Shown here one piece after another: positions 28,430 through 36,280 of a DNA stretch of 64,000 bases. How positions within the stretch are numbered: the stretch's first letter is position 1; every line of letters begins with the position of its first letter. The notes below the pieces were generated by a model. It was not told the DNA's origin and did no database searches. It worked only from the letters and a program-made list of their open reading frames with translations. This DNA is from Ruegeria atlantica (GTDB lineage Bacteria > Pseudomonadota > Alphaproteobacteria > Rhodobacterales > Rhodobacteraceae): assembly GCA_013032095.1 (NCBI GenBank), contig WQBJ01000001.1, positions 62,001 through 126,000 of the forward strand. Direction: 5' to 3'. A program made the translations under genes and the position numbers.

Positions 28430-28858
28430 ATGTGCAACGCCAATCCTGGCTGCAAAGCTGCGGGGGTCTTGGCCGATCAGTATAACCGTCGAACGGCGGT
28501 TCGGATCAGCGCGGTCCGGATAGTATTGCTCAGCCAGATGATCGGGACTTTGGCTTATAATCCCTACTACTACATTCTGTTTGGATTTGCGGTTCTGGGG
28601 CTGGCCTATGGTCAGGCCGGTGGGATTGTACCCAAGCGGTTCCCAAAAAAGTACCGCTATTCTGACTCGGCCATGGCGACCAACCTGTCGTGGATCATCG
28701 GCGCAGCGTTTGCGCCGCTGGTCGGAATTGGCCTGACTGCGTTGGTGGGACTGTGGGCGGCGGGTTTATACCTGTTGTCCGGTGCTCTGGTCACGTTTTT
28801 AGCCCTTTTCCTGCTGGAAAAACGTGGGTCGGAAGAGGGTGCGCACAAGACCAATTGA
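28430..28858 (+). pseudogene. MFS transporter C-terminal fragment
   Basis: These 142 residues correspond to the last third of an MHS-type major facilitator protein: 'GVLADQYNRRTAV' (the cytoplasmic G-x-L-x-D-R-x-x-R-R loop), then helices 'YYYILFGFAVLGLAYGQAGG', 'NLSWIIGAAFAPLVGIGLTA' and 'AGLYLLSGALVTFLALFLL'. Whole members have about 430 residues and 12 helices; the first eight or nine helices are missing and the upstream 100 bp do not supply them. It lies in a cluster of decayed genes, so it is best read as a truncated remnant. Confidence 0.65.
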
Positions 28859-28939
28859 GAAACGATGTGCGCGGGCTGGGCCACCCAGCGCTAGTGGTGT
28901 TGTCAGAAGAACTTAGGGTGAGAAGGGAAGGTGGTTCGA

Positions 28940-29200
28940 TAACCGGGTGAGAATTCCCTTAGGCTAATCCGACGAAGAGAACGCGTGATGAAGCACTTCA
29001 GGCGCATGCGAAGTTTGCAGAAGTTCGCCGGTATTAAGCCGTCCACCTAAAACCACTTAAACCAAGAGCGACATTTTGGCGGTCGTCGCAAATTAGAGCC
29101 GAGACGGTTCACCGCTCGGACCGAGTGGCGCGATCTTTCGTATCCACTAGACGACAACTCTCATGGCCTACCTGAGACTGGTTAAAATTGACCTGCCTAA
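28940..29200 (+). mobile_element. IS6-family transposase relic: C-terminal region and 3' end
   Basis: On the plus strand 'RSLQKFA' (29009-29029) is followed, after a stop, by 'NHLNQERHFGGRR' and 'TEWRDLS', the C-terminal block of IS6-family transposases (M-R-x-L-Q-K-F-A...N-H-F-N-x-E-R-H...A-E-W-R-x-L). The tail 'catggcctacctgagactgg' (29162-29181) matches the tails at 6.05 and 39.74 kb. Over about 260 bp it aligns with the relic at 39.5 kb, including 'gagaattcc' and 'caggcgcatgcgaagtttg'. Dead by stops and frameshifts. Confidence 0.75.
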
Positions 29201-29227
29201 ACCCTCGTCTAGACCGCCTTTCCAACC

Positions 29228-29398
29228 TCACTTCGGAGCTTCACCAAAGTAGCCACCAAAGAACGCTATCATGGCCAACAACACACCTAACAATATTGCG
29301 ATTACCCAGAGTGCTCCGCTGCCTTTGGCATAATACCCTAACGACAGGAGGCCCACGACGAAGATTCCAACTAAAAAGAACAGTACCGTATTGTCCAA
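29228..29398 (-). CDS. Small two-helix membrane protein downstream of the RND pump
   Basis: The best start is TTG 29398, six bases after GGGGAG (29410-29405), giving 56 residues; ATG 29440 and a start at 29482 are also open. Two membrane helices are evident: 'TVLFFLVGIFVVGLLSLGYY' and 'LWVIAILLGVLLAMIAFFGG', with a short loop between. I do not recognise a named family. It follows the RND permease gene on the same strand with at most 90 bp between them, so it may be a small accessory subunit of the pump, comparable in kind to AcrZ, though no similarity to AcrZ is claimed. Confidence 0.55.
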   Translation of the reverse strand: MDNTVLFFLVGIFVVGLLSLGYYAKGSGALWVIAILLGVLLAMIAFFGGYFGEAPK

Positions 29399-29487
29399 TT
29401 TACGCTCCCCAAAGCAAACGCTGGTCGAGTTCTCAACCATTTTCCTCGCTTCGCCGCCAGGCTGACCCAAAGACCAAATCAAGCGGC

Positions 29488-32400
29488 CTAGGTTGTAGGG
29501 CGAATGCCGTTCAGCGTGGCAAATAATACAGGGACGAGGATCATTGTGAGCATCGTGCCCACGGTCAGACCGCCCATGATCGTAACGGCCAAGCCCACCC
29601 AGAATACGTCCGGCAGCAGCGGGATAACTCCCAGAACGGTCGTTGCAGCAGCCAGAACAACTGGACGAAGCCTTGAAGCACCGGCGTTCAATACAGCGTC
29701 GTAACCCGGCTGACCTTCAGCCAGGTTATCGTTGATCTGATCAATCAAAACGATCGCGTTTTTGATCATCATGCCCGCCAAACTCATGCCTCCAAGTAGA
29801 GCGACAAACCCAAAAGGCGTGTTGGTGAGGAGTAAGCTTGGAACGATCCCTATGAGTACGAATGGCACTGTCAAGAAGATGGTCAGCGGTCTGCGATACG
29901 AATTGAACAGCCCAACCACGATAAGCGCCATGACCGAAAACGCGGGTATCATTCCCGGTATCAATGACGCTTGCGCAGACACGGTGTCCTCGTACTCGCC
30001 ACCCCATTCCATGCTGTAGCCCGGCGGAAGATCTGCTTCCAAAGCTTCAAAATCGGCCAGAACGGCCGCGCGATAGCTTGGTAAAGTCACACTGTCGATC
30101 GGATTGGCTTGAACGGTCAGAGTCCGGCGCCGGTCACGGCGATTTATCGTGGGATCTTCTGGGTGAACATTCACGCCACGAACAACTTGCGCCAAGGGGA
30201 CGGGTTCGACCGAAAACGGCGACTGCAATTGCAGCAGTTCGAAGTTGTCCACCGCTGCCACGTCTTCCGCGCCAGGGCGAACGATAATTGGAAGCAACTC
30301 GTCGCCTTCGCGGTAGAGGCCAACTGAACGTCCGTCGAACGCGCGTTTTGTCGTGTTTCCGAGGTCTTCATAGGTGATGCCCGTCCATCGCGCTCGGTCC
30401 TGATCATAGTCAGGAACGGTTTTGAGAACGCGGTTACGCCAATCGGTGCGCGCCACTTTGGTCCACTGATGTTGGTCCAGTATTGCAACAGCCCTGTCGC
30501 CAATTCCGCGTAAAGTCTCGGGATTGGCATCCGCTGGGCCGATGATGCGATTTTCGAACGCCCACGTATTGCTGGGGCCGACGCCAAACTGGCGTGTGAA
30601 AGAGGTCGCCTCGGGCAAATTGGCCGATATCCAAAGCGAGATATCTTTGGTCATCTCAGGTATGTCGCGGTAATCCTCGACATTCACGATGACTTGCGCG
30701 TAGGACGGATTGGTGCCTTCTGGGTCAACCGGCAGGTAAAAACGCGGCGGCCCAGCGCCGATGAAGCTGGCGATACCCGTCACGCGATCATCCATTTCCA
30801 CCTGTTCTTCGATCCGCGTGATGGCTTCGGAGACAGCTTCGATCCGAGTTCCCTCAGGCGCGTAATAGTCGATCATGTACTTGGTCATGGACGAGGTCGG
30901 GAAGAACAGTTGCGTGACAGACCCAAAACCCACCCCGGCAATGACCAGAGCACCCACGGCCACTCCGATGGTCAGGTAGCGAACCCGGATCGCAGCGGCT
31001 AGAAAACGGCGGTAAACGGCATAGAAGCCCGTATCGAAAGTTTCACTGCTGTCCCCTTTTGGCTCTGGCAGCATGGCAACGCATTGCAATGGCGTGACCG
31101 TCATCGACAACAGCCAACTGACCAACAGCGCAATGCCAACGACCGAGAAGAGCGTTCGGCAGTATTCCCCGGCACTCTCAACCGACGCAAATATGGGATA
31201 GAAGGCCATCACCGCGACAAAGGTTGCACCTAGCAGCGACATGGCGGGACGGGTGGCAGCGTCAATCGCGGCTTTTGCGCGATCCATTCCCTGAGACATC
31301 CGAACCATTGCACCGTCTGCGACAACGATCGAGTTGTCTACCATCATACCCAGCGCAATGATTAGCGCACCCAACGACATCCGTTGAAGGTCGATGCCCA
31401 GCGCTGCCAGTGGAATGAAGGTAGTGAGTATTGTCAGGATCAGTCCGCTACCGATTATGAACCCCATCCGAAGGCCCATCGCCAGAGTCAAAACGATCAA
31501 AACGATCGCGACGGCTTGGCCAAGGCTTACCAGGAAACTGCTGACTGCCAGGTTCACGTCATCGGACTGCCAATGTACCCGTTCGACCTCGATACCAACA
31601 GGCAAGCCCGCGATCAGCTCGGATACCCGTGCATCTACCGCTTCTCCAACGCTGACGACATTGACGCCAGACTGAAATGATATCGCTAGGCCAATGGAAG
31701 GAAGACCGTTGTAGCGCATCATGGTCGTAGGTGGATCGGCATAGCCTTCCTTGACCTCAACGATTTCACCCAGCCGCAACAACTCGGGTCCACGCGCTTG
31801 ACCGCTTTGGGCCTGGTCCAGTCCGCTAGGCCGCACAACCAGATCCGCGATGTCCGTTGGACTGGTGAAGGTCCCGCTCGGTGCAATGCGCATTCGGTAG
31901 TTACCGATATTTACGCGCCCGGCATCCACAATCGCGTTCTGGGTCTGCAACGTGTTGAGAATAGTCTGAGCTGAAACGCCCAGAGCCGCCAGGGCTTCTT
32001 CGCGTGTTTCCAGATAGATGACCCTGTCTCGTTCCCCCCACAGGTCGACGCGTCCTACACCGTCGATCAAAGAAAGCTCGCGCTTGAAGTCTTCGGCGAA
32101 CCCGTCGAGTTCCTGAGCCGAAAACCCATCTGAGGTCATCGCCAAAAGAAGACCGAAGACATCGCCGAAATCATCGTTGATTGCGGGACGGCCCGCGCCC
32201 GGGGGCAGGTCTGTTTCAACGTCTCTGACTTTGCGGCGCAGCGTGTCCCAGATTTGCGGCAGTTCGTCGGACCAATAGTTCGGGCGAATCTCGACTTTGA
32301 TGGTCGAAAGCCCGGCCCTGCTTTCGCTTGAGATGTAGTCGATTTCTTTGATCTCTTGCAGCTTAAGCTCGATCCGTTCCGTAACCTCTTGCTCAACTTC

Positions 32401-32571
32401 TTCAGGACTCGCTCCTGGATAAGGGGTGGTTACAACCGCAGTCTTGATAGTGAATTCAGGGTCTTCCAACTGTCCAAGGCTGAAGAACGCTGAAACGCCG
32501 CCCAATGTGAGCATAACAACTGTAAACCAAATGAATTTGGCGTTGCGGATGGAGAACGCCGCGAGACCCAT
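29488..32571 (-). CDS. RND efflux pump inner-membrane permease (AcrB/HAE-type)
   Basis: This 1027-residue protein has the RND plan: TM1 'FTVVMLTLGGVSAFFSLG', a first large periplasmic loop, the TM2-6 block with 'GLRMGFIIGSGLILTILTTF' and 'LGALIIALGMMVDNSIVVADG' (the conserved proton-relay region G-M-x-V-D-N/D-x-I-V), and a second half with 'GGMSLAGMMIKNAIVLIDQI'. The first residues of the second motif correspond to the Asp pair of TM4. It exchanges protons for hydrophobic substrates. Its start overlaps the adaptor stop by 1 bp. No outer-membrane factor gene is adjacent. Confidence 0.92.
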   Translation of the reverse strand: MGLAAFSIRNAKFIWFTVVMLTLGGVSAFFSLGQLEDPEFTIKTAVVTTPYPGASPEEVEQEVTERIELKLQEIKEIDYISSESRAGLSTIKVEIRPNYWSDELPQIWDTLRRKVRDVETDLPPGAGRPAINDDFGDVFGLLLAMTSDGFSAQELDGFAEDFKRELSLIDGVGRVDLWGERDRVIYLETREEALAALGVSAQTILNTLQTQNAIVDAGRVNIGNYRMRIAPSGTFTSPTDIADLVVRPSGLDQAQSGQARGPELLRLGEIVEVKEGYADPPTTMMRYNGLPSIGLAISFQSGVNVVSVGEAVDARVSELIAGLPVGIEVERVHWQSDDVNLAVSSFLVSLGQAVAIVLIVLTLAMGLRMGFIIGSGLILTILTTFIPLAALGIDLQRMSLGALIIALGMMVDNSIVVADGAMVRMSQGMDRAKAAIDAATRPAMSLLGATFVAVMAFYPIFASVESAGEYCRTLFSVVGIALLVSWLLSMTVTPLQCVAMLPEPKGDSSETFDTGFYAVYRRFLAAAIRVRYLTIGVAVGALVIAGVGFGSVTQLFFPTSSMTKYMIDYYAPEGTRIEAVSEAITRIEEQVEMDDRVTGIASFIGAGPPRFYLPVDPEGTNPSYAQVIVNVEDYRDIPEMTKDISLWISANLPEATSFTRQFGVGPSNTWAFENRIIGPADANPETLRGIGDRAVAILDQHQWTKVARTDWRNRVLKTVPDYDQDRARWTGITYEDLGNTTKRAFDGRSVGLYREGDELLPIIVRPGAEDVAAVDNFELLQLQSPFSVEPVPLAQVVRGVNVHPEDPTINRRDRRRTLTVQANPIDSVTLPSYRAAVLADFEALEADLPPGYSMEWGGEYEDTVSAQASLIPGMIPAFSVMALIVVGLFNSYRRPLTIFLTVPFVLIGIVPSLLLTNTPFGFVALLGGMSLAGMMIKNAIVLIDQINDNLAEGQPGYDAVLNAGASRLRPVVLAAATTVLGVIPLLPDVFWVGLAVTIMGGLTVGTMLTMILVPVLFATLNGIRPTT

Positions 32572-33668
32572 TACTCTTCATCCTCTGCAAGAAGCGAAAC
32601 CTTCTGACCTTCTCGCAGAGAATTCGCCCCCGCAGTAACAACGACGTCTCCGAATTCCAGGCCTTCGCTGACAGCAACCCCCTGCGACCGGGGTGTGCCA
32701 AGTGCTACTTTCCGCGCACTAACAGTTTCGGAGCCGGTATCAAACACCCATACATGAGGATCGGCTTCACCCTCAGGGACAAAAATTGCACTGGCCGGGA
32801 CCATAATGGCATCGAACGGTTCATGCCCTTCTTTAGGTTTGCCTCGAACACGGCCCGCCATGCCGGGAAGGACAAGTGAGCCTTCGGGTTGCTGCATAAT
32901 CAAGGTGACAGGGAAGGTTCGGGTCGTCGCCGAAGCCTCTGATCCGATCTCACTGATCTCGGCCGGTAGAACCACGTCCCCTAGCGCGTCAAAGGTGACC
33001 GTAATGTCCTCAACATGCGGTATCAGGGCAATGTATCGCTCGGGGATATCGATCACCACTTCGATGTGCTCTGCATCCAGAATTCGCAGAACCGGGGTCT
33101 GTGCGGCGACTTCCTCAAAATCTTCTATGTACTTTGCGACCACACGGCCATCAAACGGTGCCACAAGGCTTGTATAGGTCAAGTCCAGAGTTGCCCGATC
33201 CAGCGCGCCTTGCACGGAATTGATTGCTGCCTGTGCCGATGTCTCGCCCGCGACAAAGCGATCAAGTGTCGCCTGTGCGGCAACTTCCTTCTCGACCAAG
33301 GATCGCTGCCGATCAGTTTGCAGTTTGGCATTCTCGAACGTCGCTTGCGCGCTAGCAAGCTCGGCCGTAAGCCGATCAACCTCAGCTTGATATGGGGCAG
33401 GATCCAGAGCCGCGACAACATCACCTTTTTCTACAAGGTCGCCAACCTGCACGTCCACACCGACAACGTTGCCTGGCACGCGAAAAGCCAAAGACACTTC
33501 GCGTGCGGCTCTGGCTGTTCCGACAAAGTAACGGTCATGTAAACTGGAAAGGTCGGATATCTCGGTTGCTCTAACGGGACGGATAACCGCCTCGGTCTTT
33601 TCTTCTTCTTTTTCCCAGCAGGCCGTTAGCAACAAGAAGGCAAATAAACCAACGGATAGTCTCTTCAT
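32571..33668 (-). CDS. RND efflux periplasmic adaptor lipoprotein (AcrA-like)
   Basis: This 365-residue protein starts at ATG 33668 after GGGGGAAAA. It opens with a lipoprotein signal ending LLLTAC (Cys17), then a biotinyl-lipoyl half ('VDVQVGDLVEKGDVVAALD'), a helical hairpin (about residues 105-150) and the second lipoyl half plus beta-barrel ('LVAPFDGRVVAKYIEDFEEV'). It links the pump to an outer-membrane channel. The stop and the permease start share one base (32571), so the pair is translationally coupled. Confidence 0.92.
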   Translation of the reverse strand: MKRLSVGLFAFLLLTACWEKEEEKTEAVIRPVRATEISDLSSLHDRYFVGTARAAREVSLAFRVPGNVVGVDVQVGDLVEKGDVVAALDPAPYQAEVDRLTAELASAQATFENAKLQTDRQRSLVEKEVAAQATLDRFVAGETSAQAAINSVQGALDRATLDLTYTSLVAPFDGRVVAKYIEDFEEVAAQTPVLRILDAEHIEVVIDIPERYIALIPHVEDITVTFDALGDVVLPAEISEIGSEASATTRTFPVTLIMQQPEGSLVLPGMAGRVRGKPKEGHEPFDAIMVPASAIFVPEGEADPHVWVFDTGSETVSARKVALGTPRSQGVAVSEGLEFGDVVVTAGANSLREGQKVSLLAEDEE

Positions 33669-34285
33669 TTTTCCCCCTCCAATGCCGGCTGTTTTCTTCT
33701 GGATGCCTCCGTGAAGGTGGCCTATCTAGAAAACCTAGTGCTAAAAGCTGTTGGAATTGTACGCGCTTATCTATCAAAGTCAAAAATCGGAATTTGTTGG
33801 GAAAATTTCAAAAAGAAACTTGATTGCATCTTTTCAATTTACCAAGGCGTGAGCGGGTAAAACGACATTGCAGTATGACGGAGTGTCAGAACCGCCAGTT
33901 GTTATTATAAGTAGGACCGGAGACTGTTTTCCAAATTTATATTGTGGCAAACGACATGAAATCCGCATAACAGCCGGTCGAACGACATGCAGCAGATGAC
34001 GGCTTTGAGCCCAGGCCGACAAAGGTTTCCTATGCCGTGAAGGTCTGCTCAGTTCGTTCCGCACCAGTTTGGCGCAGTAAGCCAGTTGACGTTTCACAGA
34101 TCGAAGATTACCTACGATGAACGCTTGAGGTGAGTCGCCTCTCGCAATGGAGATTTTATGAAAGAGACCCGGGCCTAACGCCCGTTCCTGGCGAAGCAAA
34201 TACAGGAACACCAACATTGATAGGCACACTCACGCGCGATGCTGAGTGTCTTATTTGTGTACTTTCATATAATCGAGACATCCCA
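33669..34285. other. Non-coding stretch between RND operon and yjhX
   Basis: These 617 bp hold the divergent promoters of the RND operon and the yjhX pair. A minus-strand open frame at 33834-34229 lacks domains and start context. A small hairpin CGGGC-ctaac-GCCCG lies at about 34171-34185. Otherwise I see nothing. Confidence 0.4.
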
Positions 34286-34543
34286 ATGAACATCTCAAAG
34301 CACGAGCAACGTGTTTTGCACGAACTCGCCTTAGGTGGTGAGATTAAATACTCGCGCGCCGACAACGGAAAGGTGCAATCCGTTCAGTGTTATACCCGTG
34401 ACGGCTTTGTTTTCTCTGCCTGCACGTTGGACGTATTCAAACGTCTAAAAAACAAGCGCTTCATCAAATCGAAAAATGGCCGCCCCTATCGGATTACGCA
34501 TTTAGGGAACCAGTCCGTTCGCGCGCAAATGAACCAAAGGTAG
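34286..34543 (+). CDS. yjhX: YjhX-family toxin-like protein
   Basis: From ATG 34286 this is an 85-residue protein (MNISKHEQRVLHELALGG...). It matches the YjhX/UPF0386 pattern throughout: 'M-N-x-S-x-x-E-Q-R-x-L-H-x-L-A-x-G-G-x-I', 'VQCYTRDGFVFSACTLDVFK' and 'IKSKNGRPYRIT', ending in 'VRAQ'. In E. coli YjhX is the predicted toxin of a pair with the acetyltransferase YjhQ. The frame is open upstream to 34130, but only this start gives the family N-terminus. The next gene follows after 9 bp. Confidence 0.85.
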   Translation: MNISKHEQRVLHELALGGEIKYSRADNGKVQSVQCYTRDGFVFSACTLDVFKRLKNKRFIKSKNGRPYRITHLGNQSVRAQMNQR

Positions 34544-34552
34544 GAAAGAACT

Positions 34553-35074
34553 ATGAACCACGCAGAAATCGAAGCCATCGTGGAAGTGCACAGAAAAGCG
34601 TTTGGAGAAACAGAGGGCGAAGAAACCGCGCAGCTCGCTAAAAATTTTCTTGATCACCCGGACACGATCTCAATCAGTGTCAAACGGGACGGGCAAGTAG
34701 CTGGCAACGTGCTGTTTACGCCCTTCGTCTTCAAGGAACACCCGGACGCGATATGCTACTTGCTCGCTCCTTGTGGCGTGTTGCCGGAGTTTCAGGGCCA
34801 CGGCGTCGGCAAGGAATTGATGGAAACGAGTATCGAACACCTAAAATCCATTGGAGCGGACGCTGTGTTCGTGTTGGGTGTTCCGACCTTCTACCCTCGA
34901 TATGGTTTCCTTCCGACCGACAAACAGACGCCTTACCCGGATTTGCTGACAGCACCAGAGGCATGGATGGAGCTTGCGTTGACAGCCGGAAAGGCCAAGA
35001 AATTGAGCGGTAAAACGAAGGCGATCCAGCAGTTTATGCGAGCGCATTGGTGGGATACTTCAGGGCGTGGTTGA
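34553..35074 (+). CDS. yjhQ: GNAT acetyltransferase, YjhQ-like (predicted antitoxin partner of YjhX)
   Basis: This 173-residue protein starts at ATG 34553 after AGGAAAG. It is a YhbS/YjhQ-type GNAT: 'LAPCGVLPEFQGHGVGKELM' has the acetyl-CoA loop QGHGVG (about residues 80-88), and 'VFVLGVPTFYPRYGF' is the conserved second block of the family. With only 9 bp to the YjhX gene and the same strand, it reproduces the E. coli yjhX-yjhQ pairing. Whether it neutralises YjhX or acetylates something else is unknown. Confidence 0.75.
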   Translation: MNHAEIEAIVEVHRKAFGETEGEETAQLAKNFLDHPDTISISVKRDGQVAGNVLFTPFVFKEHPDAICYLLAPCGVLPEFQGHGVGKELMETSIEHLKSIGADAVFVLGVPTFYPRYGFLPTDKQTPYPDLLTAPEAWMELALTAGKAKKLSGKTKAIQQFMRAHWWDTSGRG

Positions 35075-35248
35075 CGCCGTAATTCCTAGACCAGACATTT
35101 GGCATTGTTTGTCGAATGTCTGGTTCATTGCGTTATGCCGTCGTTGGTGTGGTGAAATTCAACGTCCGGCACCGGCAACGTTGACCAGAAGAATAGTTTG
35201 AACAAACATCGAATTAGACAAACAATCTGACTTGGCAGGGATGGTCAA

Positions 35249-36280
35249 CTGACACGTTTATTCATCATCGCCCTTGCGGTTACTGTTCTGAATACGATGC
35301 CGATTTGGCTGGTCGAACTGGCAGTTAAAAGCGAAAGCTCCGATGTGACGGTCGGCCTGTTAGCCAGTGTCGTCTTGCTCTCCGCTGCAATCGGATGCGC
35401 GGCTGGAGCCGACACCCGATTTAAAACATTGCCTCTCGCCGCTGCGGCCGTTGCTTGCTGTGGCGTTTCTGGTGCTGCGATGGTGCAGACTATTTCGACG
35501 ACTGTACTGTTTGTTGGCGCGGGTATTGTCGGTTTGTCTTTGGGTCTTGTTTTGGCTCTGCCCCTGTCACGCAGCCTTACGGACACAAGCATTGTGCGAA
35601 TGATTGGCAACGGAATGGCCATCGGATGCGCTGCTTCGTTCGTTCTGCTTATGGGTATCCATGTAACCGAGTTGTCACTGCTGCCTCATTTGGCCCTTCT
35701 CACGGTGATACAGGTGATCCTGCTGTTGCGGAAGTTACCTGTGCAAAACAAAAGCAGTGTTCGGCACTTCAACTGGAAGCAGGACATTAGCTTGCTGCCG
35801 TTCTTCATCTGCATGGGCGCTTATTGGGCCTTTCTCGAAGTTTTTTCGGTTGAACTGAACCTTGGCAGCCTTAGCGACTGGCTGGCCGGAAGCCTGTTGC
35901 TCTCGGGATTGGGTTCTTACCTTGCGGGTATCATACCCAACCGGCTGAGCCTGTATGCCGGAGTATTTGGTCTGCTACTCGCCGCTTTCGCGGGTGGGCT
36001 TACCTATTTGTCAAAGTCTGAGTTGCTGATTGGAGCCACAATTCTAATCAACGCTTTCGGCCTTTTCCTGTTTTTTCCACTGTATCTGGATCGGACAGAT
36101 GCGCCGGCAACTGGTATGGCGCGCTACCTTCTCGGCTTTGCAATGGGAGGTGTGCTAGGGAGCTTTTCTATCGCTGTGGGAGGCTATCCGGCTTTGGCCG
36201 CCGCCGTTGCGGTCTCAGGCTTGATCGCCGTGCCTGCAATGACGCGTCTGCGATCTAATTCGGATATTCCGGAATTCTGA
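35249..36280 (+). CDS. Small major-facilitator-like membrane protein
   Basis: The first ATG in frame is 35297, but it falls inside the first membrane helix ('LFIIALAVTVLNTMPIWLVE'). The full helix is recovered from a CTG at 35249 (reading LTRLFIIAL), 4 bp after AGGGATGG. No ATG, GTG or TTG lies between the upstream stop and this point. The protein has about 343 residues and ten or so helices with Gly-rich MFS-type pairs ('GAGIVGLSLGLVLALPLSRS'). Substrate unknown. Its 3' end overlaps the convergent regulator gene by 26 bp. Confidence 0.65.
   Translation: MTRLFIIALAVTVLNTMPIWLVELAVKSESSDVTVGLLASVVLLSAAIGCAAGADTRFKTLPLAAAAVACCGVSGAAMVQTISTTVLFVGAGIVGLSLGLVLALPLSRSLTDTSIVRMIGNGMAIGCAASFVLLMGIHVTELSLLPHLALLTVIQVILLLRKLPVQNKSSVRHFNWKQDISLLPFFICMGAYWAFLEVFSVELNLGSLSDWLAGSLLLSGLGSYLAGIIPNRLSLYAGVFGLLLAAFAGGLTYLSKSELLIGATILINAFGLFLFFPLYLDRTDAPATGMARYLLGFAMGGVLGSFSIAVGGYPALAAAVAVSGLIAVPAMTRLRSNSDIPEF

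Noticed and set aside
33834..34229. 131-residue minus-strand frame upstream of yjhX.
   Set aside because: No domain, no start context, and it covers the likely promoter region of the yjhX pair.
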